From assembly GCA_019348265.1 (NCBI GenBank), contig JAHWJV010000189.1, positions 1 through 6,997 of the forward strand: DNA of 6,997 nt, in the 5' to 3' direction. Every line of letters begins with the position of its first letter. The stretch's first letter is position 1. The notes under the pieces are model-generated. The model searched no databases and was not told where the DNA came from. It saw only the letters and a program-made list of their open reading frames with translations. Origin of the DNA: Gemmatimonadota bacterium. GTDB taxonomy: Bacteria > Gemmatimonadota > Gemmatimonadetes > Longimicrobiales > Longimicrobiaceae. Made by a program: the position numbers and the translations under genes. Positions 4,637 to 6,997 of the stretch are shown here, one piece after another.

Positions 4637-6826
4637 TTGCACGATTCACTCGTCGCACAGCCCGCGTCCGCCGACTCCACCACCCGCGCAGGTGCATCCG
4701 CGTCGGGCGGACGCTTCGCCGTGTACCGCCGCCTCGCCGTGCGCGCGGCTCAGGCGCGGGGTGCCGGGCTGTCGCTCGAGGGCGGGTCCGGCGCGGACGG
4801 CGCCGCCATCTGGGCCGATGCCGCCGCGGAGTGTGCGACGCCGGAGGAGTCCGCGCTACTGGAGGCGCTCGCCGCTCGCGTGGCGCGCTCCGGCCTGCCA
4901 GCGGCCCTCCCGGACCTTTCGTCGGATGCCGACGCGGAGGCACTCGCCCGCGGTAGCTCGGTTCGAGCGTTTCTCGGCGTCCCCTTCCAGCCGCAGGGCC
5001 GCCGGCAGACCGGCTGTCTCTACGTTTTTGACGCCGACACTCGCCCGTGGACCCCGGAACAGGTCGAGGGACTCCGCGACCTGGCCGAGGTCGTCGCCGG
5101 CGAGCTGGCGCTACTGCTCGACGCGTCCGAGCGCCGGGCGCTGGAGAACCTGGTGCGGATGCTCGGCAAAGCCGTCGAGAACATGCAGCTCGGCGTGACG
5201 GTGACGGACCCCACGGGAAAGATCGTCTACACCAATCCCGCGGAAGCCCGGATGCACGGGTACGAGGTAGGCGAGCTGGTCGGGAGCCACGCTCGCCTCC
5301 TGGGGCCGCCGGAGTCCACCCGCACCCCGGACGCGCAGGCCTCTCGCCCCGGCTCGAGCTGGACGCGTGAGACGATCAACGTTCGGAAAGACGGCACGCG
5401 GTTCCCCGTTCTGCTCTGGTCGGACGTGGTCACGGACGCGGACGGGCGGACGGTCGGGATCGTCACCTGCTCGGAGGACGTAACCGAGCGGAAGCGGGCC
5501 GAGCAGGCGCTGCGCGATTACGCACTGCGCGATCCGCTCACCGGGCTGCCGAACCGGGTCTACTTTCTCGACCGGCTGACACAGGCGATACAACATCGCC
5601 GCCGCTCGCCGGAAGACCGGTTCGCGGTGCTCTTCCTCGACCTCGACCGGTTCAAGGTCGTAAACGACAGCCTGGGCCACCACGTGGGCGACGAGCTCCT
5701 CGGGGTCATTGCGAACCGCCTGCTGGGCTGCGTGCGGCCCAGCGACACCATCGCTCGCTTCGGGGGGGACGAGTTCGCGATCCTGATCGAGGAGATCTCG
5801 GGAGTCGAGGACGCCATCCGCGTCGCCCAACGAGTCCAGTCGGCGCTGGCCGTGCCGATCCAGCTTCACGGATACGAGCTCTTCACATCCGGAAGCGTCG
5901 GGATCGTCATGAGCAGTGCGGCGGTAGAGCAGCCGGAGTATCTCTGGCGCAGCGCCGACATGGCCATGTACCGGGCCAAAGCGCGCGGGACCGGCCAGTT
6001 CGAGATTTTCGACCGGACGATGCATGCGGACGCGCTCGCGCGGCTCCAGCTCGAGACGGACTTGCGCCGTGCGATCGAGCGGGAGGAGTTCCGCCTGCAC
6101 TATCAGCCGGTGATCGAGTTGAAGACCGGAAGGGCAGTCGGCTTTGAGGCGCTGCTACGCTGGGAGCACCCGCTACGCGGACTGGTCTATCCGTCCGAGG
6201 TGATCCCCGTTGCCGAGGAGACGGGGATGATCGTGCGCATCGGCGAGTGGGTGCTGAACGAAGGGTGCCGGCAGCTGGTCGCCTGGCAGAAGGAGCTCGG
6301 CAGCGACGCGCCGCTCTGGGTAGGCGTCAACCTTTCCGCGAAGCAGCTCTCCCAGCCGAACCTGCTGGACCGAGTGGAAGCCGCGGTCCGTGACACCGGG
6401 ATCGAGCCGCACATGCTGAAGCTGGAGATCACCGAGAGCGGCGTCATCGACAACAGCGAGGTCGCGACGAGAACGCTGCGCCAGCTGAAGTCTCTCGGGG
6501 TTCAGCTCTTCATGGACGACTTCGGCACCGGCTACTCCTCGCTGAGCTACCTGCACCGCCTGCCGCTCGACGCGCTGAAGATCGATCGGTCGTTTGTGAG
6601 CCGGATGGTACGCGGAGACCGTCACGCGCAGCTGGTGAACACGATTCTGCAGCTCGCCCGGAGCGTGAACCTGCGGGTCGTGGCGGAGGGCGTCAGCACG
6701 CCCGACCAGCTCGAGCTGCTCCGCGAGTTCGGCTGCGAGTTCGCCCAGGGGTTCCTCTTCTCGCCCCCTCTCGCCCCGGACCTGGTGCGGGAATTCCTCG
6801 AACAGAGGCGAGCGCCCGCCGCCTGA
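4637..6826 (+). CDS. GAF-PAS-GGDEF-EAL protein for cyclic di-GMP turnover
   Basis: Predicted cytoplasmic sensor enzyme that synthesises (GGDEF) and/or degrades (EAL) the second messenger cyclic di-GMP. From the TTG at 4637 it has 729 residues: a degenerate GAF-like domain at about 25-165 (FLGVPFQ, then RPWTPEQVEGLRDLAEVVAGEL), PAS/PAC at about 173-290 ending SEDVTERKRAEQAL, GGDEF at about 297-455 and EAL at about 472-720. GGDEF retains DPLTGLPNR, DLDRFKVVNDSLGHHVGDE, the catalytic GGDEF at 376-380 and an inhibitory-site RPSD five residues before it. EAL retains YQPV, EALLRW (504-509), NLSAKQL, LEITES, DDFGTGYSSL (627-636), KIDRSF and AQGF. The usual EGVE reads EGVS. No membrane segment is visible. 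The start is uncertain: no ATG exists in the upstream open frame. TTG 4637 was chosen because GC-rich third positions begin near it; GTG at 4454, 4721 or 4739 are alternatives. A terminator follows 18 bp after the stop. Confidence 0.93.
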   Translation: MHDSLVAQPASADSTTRAGASASGGRFAVYRRLAVRAAQARGAGLSLEGGSGADGAAIWADAAAECATPEESALLEALAARVARSGLPAALPDLSSDADAEALARGSSVRAFLGVPFQPQGRRQTGCLYVFDADTRPWTPEQVEGLRDLAEVVAGELALLLDASERRALENLVRMLGKAVENMQLGVTVTDPTGKIVYTNPAEARMHGYEVGELVGSHARLLGPPESTRTPDAQASRPGSSWTRETINVRKDGTRFPVLLWSDVVTDADGRTVGIVTCSEDVTERKRAEQALRDYALRDPLTGLPNRVYFLDRLTQAIQHRRRSPEDRFAVLFLDLDRFKVVNDSLGHHVGDELLGVIANRLLGCVRPSDTIARFGGDEFAILIEEISGVEDAIRVAQRVQSALAVPIQLHGYELFTSGSVGIVMSSAAVEQPEYLWRSADMAMYRAKARGTGQFEIFDRTMHADALARLQLETDLRRAIEREEFRLHYQPVIELKTGRAVGFEALLRWEHPLRGLVYPSEVIPVAEETGMIVRIGEWVLNEGCRQLVAWQKELGSDAPLWVGVNLSAKQLSQPNLLDRVEAAVRDTGIEPHMLKLEITESGVIDNSEVATRTLRQLKSLGVQLFMDDFGTGYSSLSYLHRLPLDALKIDRSFVSRMVRGDRHAQLVNTILQLARSVNLRVVAEGVSTPDQLELLREFGCEFAQGFLFSPPLAPDLVREFLEQRRAPAA

Positions 6827-6844
6827 GGCCGAGCGGCGCAGCGA

Positions 6845-6882
6845 AAGAAGAGGGCCCCGCGTGCGGGCGGGGCCCTCTTCTT
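6845..6882. terminator. Bidirectional rho-independent terminator
   Basis: AAGAAGAGGGCCCCGC, a 6-nt loop, then GCGGGGCCCTCTTCTT form a perfect 16-bp stem. The arms are A/G-rich outside and C/T-rich on the other side, so each strand ends in a pyrimidine-rich run (TCTTCTT on the plus strand, TCTTCTTTC on the minus strand). It lies between the end of the GGDEF-EAL gene and the end of ftsZ, which converge, and probably terminates both. Confidence 0.88.
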
Positions 6883-6887
6883 ACTGC

Positions 6888-6997
6888 TCAGTCCATCTGG
6901 CGCCGTATGAAGGCCGGGACGTGGAGGTCGAGCCGGCGCTGCGGGTCCCCCGGGGAAGCGGGCGGCTGGATCATCGGACGGGAGGCCCCGCCGCTCA
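6888..6997 (-). CDS. ftsZ: Cell division protein FtsZ, C-terminal 35 residues only
   Basis: On the minus strand the frame runs in from the right edge and stops with TGA at 6890-6888. The last residues, LDLHVPAFIRRQMD, match the conserved C-terminal peptide of FtsZ (consensus near D-x-PAF-L-R-x-Q; Escherichia coli ends LDIPAFLRKQAD). This peptide tethers the FtsZ filament to membrane anchors such as FtsA. The residues before it (SRPMIQPPASPGDPQRR) are Pro-rich and polar, as in the disordered linker that precedes the peptide. The tubulin-like GTPase domain is outside the window, so the call rests on a short motif plus its exact placement at the C-terminus. Confidence 0.82.
   Translation of the reverse strand, partial: SGGASRPMIQPPASPGDPQRRLDLHVPAFIRRQMD

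Noticed and set aside
4284..5198. Plus-strand frame of 304 codons overlapping the GGDEF-EAL start
   Set aside because: Arg/Pro/Ser-rich translation without domain similarity, and it overlaps the GAF-PAS coding region in another frame.
5111..6100. Minus-strand open frame of 329 codons over the GGDEF-EAL gene
   Set aside because: Antisense shadow; the plus strand carries all GGDEF and EAL motifs here.

Overview
The window is about 65-70% GC by eye and looks like bacterial chromosome. Gene content is secD-secF, a GGDEF-EAL signalling protein and the end of ftsZ, all with strongly GC-biased third positions. The separate secD and secF genes and the style of the proteins would fit a high-GC, diderm-like phylum such as Gemmatimonadota, but that placement is an impression from protein style and is not proven here.

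Layout from left to right. (1) Positions 1-1577, minus strand: the 5' part of a group II intron of class C. It comprises the ribozyme domains before the ORF (about 1577 down to 1230) and most of its reverse transcriptase/maturase gene (1154 down to the window edge). The C-terminus of the protein and the catalytic 3' RNA domains V and VI lie outside the window. (2) Positions 1583-1615: a perfect 14-bp hairpin followed by a T-rich run, the intrinsic terminator of the secDF operon. The intron begins a few bases after it, which is the target habit of class C introns. (3) Positions 1634-4217, minus strand: secF and secD, transcribed secD then secF with a 13-bp gap, probably one operon with a promoter near 4312-4341. 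(4) Positions 4218-4636: a divergent intergenic region with secD leader hairpins, a consensus-like -35 box and a short dyad. (5) Positions about 4637-6826, plus strand: a GAF-PAS-GGDEF-EAL protein predicted to make and/or break cyclic di-GMP. (6) Positions 6845-6882: a 16-bp perfect hairpin, T-rich on both strands, serving as a shared terminator for the convergent genes. (7) Positions 6888-6997, minus strand: the last 35 codons of ftsZ, ending in the conserved C-terminal peptide that binds FtsA/ZipA-type partners.

The host genes are ordinary core functions (protein export, cell division) beside a second-messenger gene. The accessory element is the group IIC intron. The sequence shows its 5' splice boundary, the exon-binding pairing (EBS1 with IBS1, 7 bp) and the terminator it invaded. 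I see no evidence of an undescribed defence or other novel system. The points most worth a second look are the intron-terminator arrangement, the hairpins in the secD leader, and the altered EGVE-type motif in the EAL domain.
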